From Thermoplasmatales archaeon (GTDB lineage: Archaea > Thermoplasmatota > JASEFT01 > JAUWIS01), in NCBI GenBank assembly GCA_030019485.1, contig JASEEW010000033.1, positions 1-13,316 of the forward strand: DNA of 13,316 nt, in the 5' to 3' direction. The position numbers were made by a program, and so were the translations under genes. Positions 12,889-13,316 of the stretch are shown one piece after another (position 1 is the first letter of the stretch; each line of letters starts with the position of its first letter). The notes beneath the pieces are model-generated. The model saw nothing but the letters and a program-made list of their open reading frames with translations, did no database searches and was not told the origin of the DNA.

Positions 12889-13316
12889 ATGATTAAATGC
12901 TTAAAGAAAATATTGTGTGTCCTACTTGTTATTGGAATGATTTTGTCTTCTATGACAATGCTAACAGGAAATGTTTTGGCAGACGAAGAAAATGGGGAGG
13001 AAATGCCTGTGGTGTCTTTGAATCCTGATGTTGCTGTAGATGGATATACACACATTGTTTGGCAGGAGAATCTTACTGGGAATATAGAAATTTTTTACTC
13101 CAACAGCAAAAATGGAAACTACAGGGAAAAACTGGAAAAAGCAATCAATGATGTAGGTTTTTTGGTTGAAAACACAAAAAATAATGATGCTGTTAAAGAG
13201 CTGAAGAAGTCATTGGGAAAACTCAACACTGCAAAAACAAATTATTATGCATCTGATTTTGAAAAGTCATTTAAAAACACTGAAAACGCTGTAGATCATC
13301 TAATGAAAGCAAAATG
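12889..13316 (+). CDS. Secreted protein, N-terminal part only (runs off the window)
   Basis: The frame is open from 12889 to the window end (142 codons plus two bases). The first 31 residues form a signal peptide: K-C-L-K-K, then a hydrophobic core, then V-L-A before D-E-E. It should be a client of the signal peptidase encoded nearby. Residues about 41-73 (V-S-L-N-P-D-V-A-V-D-G-Y...I-V-W-Q-E-N-L-T-G-N-I-E-I-F-Y) look like one blade of the repeats found in archaeal secreted propellers, where VWQ-D/E-N-x2-G-N-x-E-I-Y is common. After that, residues about 75-142 are lysine/glutamate-rich and helical. The domain order is therefore one propeller-like blade and then a helical region, which is odd. 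The function is unknown. Confidence 0.75.
   Translation, partial: MIKCLKKILCVLLVIGMILSSMTMLTGNVLADEENGEEMPVVSLNPDVAVDGYTHIVWQENLTGNIEIFYSNSKNGNYREKLEKAINDVGFLVENTKNNDAVKELKKSLGKLNTAKTNYYASDFEKSFKNTENAVDHLMKAK

Overview
The window looks like chromosomal DNA of an AT-rich archaeon, probably euryarchaeal and possibly from the Thermoplasmatota side, although the sequence alone cannot settle the lineage. The archaeal signs are ribosomal protein S17e, an Orc1/Cdc6 initiator with origin recognition boxes beside it, a UPF0200 kinase-like protein, a Sec11-type signal peptidase, and TATA boxes centred about 25 bases before start codons. Many genes appear to be leaderless.

Left part (1-3196, + strand): a short C-terminal remnant of an open frame (2-100, tentatively integrase-like); a secondary-structure-rich propeller protein of about eight W-motif repeats ending in a zinc ribbon (149-1324); S17e (1443-1634), followed 3 nt later by an archaeal homologue of the eukaryotic nuclease CDIN1/C15orf41 (1638-2399); and a small Ras/Rab-like GTPase (2411-3196) with a degenerate G3 motif.

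Middle (3180-6192): a large minus-strand STAND-type ATPase with TPR repeats ends convergently with the GTPase, overlapping it by 17 nt. Its ATPase domain is interrupted by about 130 residues that look like a roadblock/longin-type fold, so the GTPase and ATPase may be partners. Upstream of the ATPase lie about 390 bases with no convincing protein gene. The first two thirds are GC-rich for this genome and full of potential stems. The last third is an array of hairpins whose stems differ between copies but stay paired, joined by identical linkers. This is the best candidate here for an undescribed RNA.

Replication segment (6193-8078): a small two-helix membrane protein, then an AT-rich region with at least three ORB-like elements in both orientations, then orc1/cdc6. 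This is a predicted replication origin.

Right part (8080-13316): signal peptidase I (minus), divergent from a dCMP/cytidine deaminase-family gene and a three-helix membrane protein (plus); then a minus-strand operon of site-2 protease, CPBP-type intramembrane protease and UPF0200 kinase-like protein. The window ends in the start of a gene for a secreted protein. Three proteases of the membrane or secretory pathway lie within about 5 kb. Genes are tightly packed, with convergent 3' ends touching or overlapping at 3180-3196, 8078/8080 and 9848-9851.
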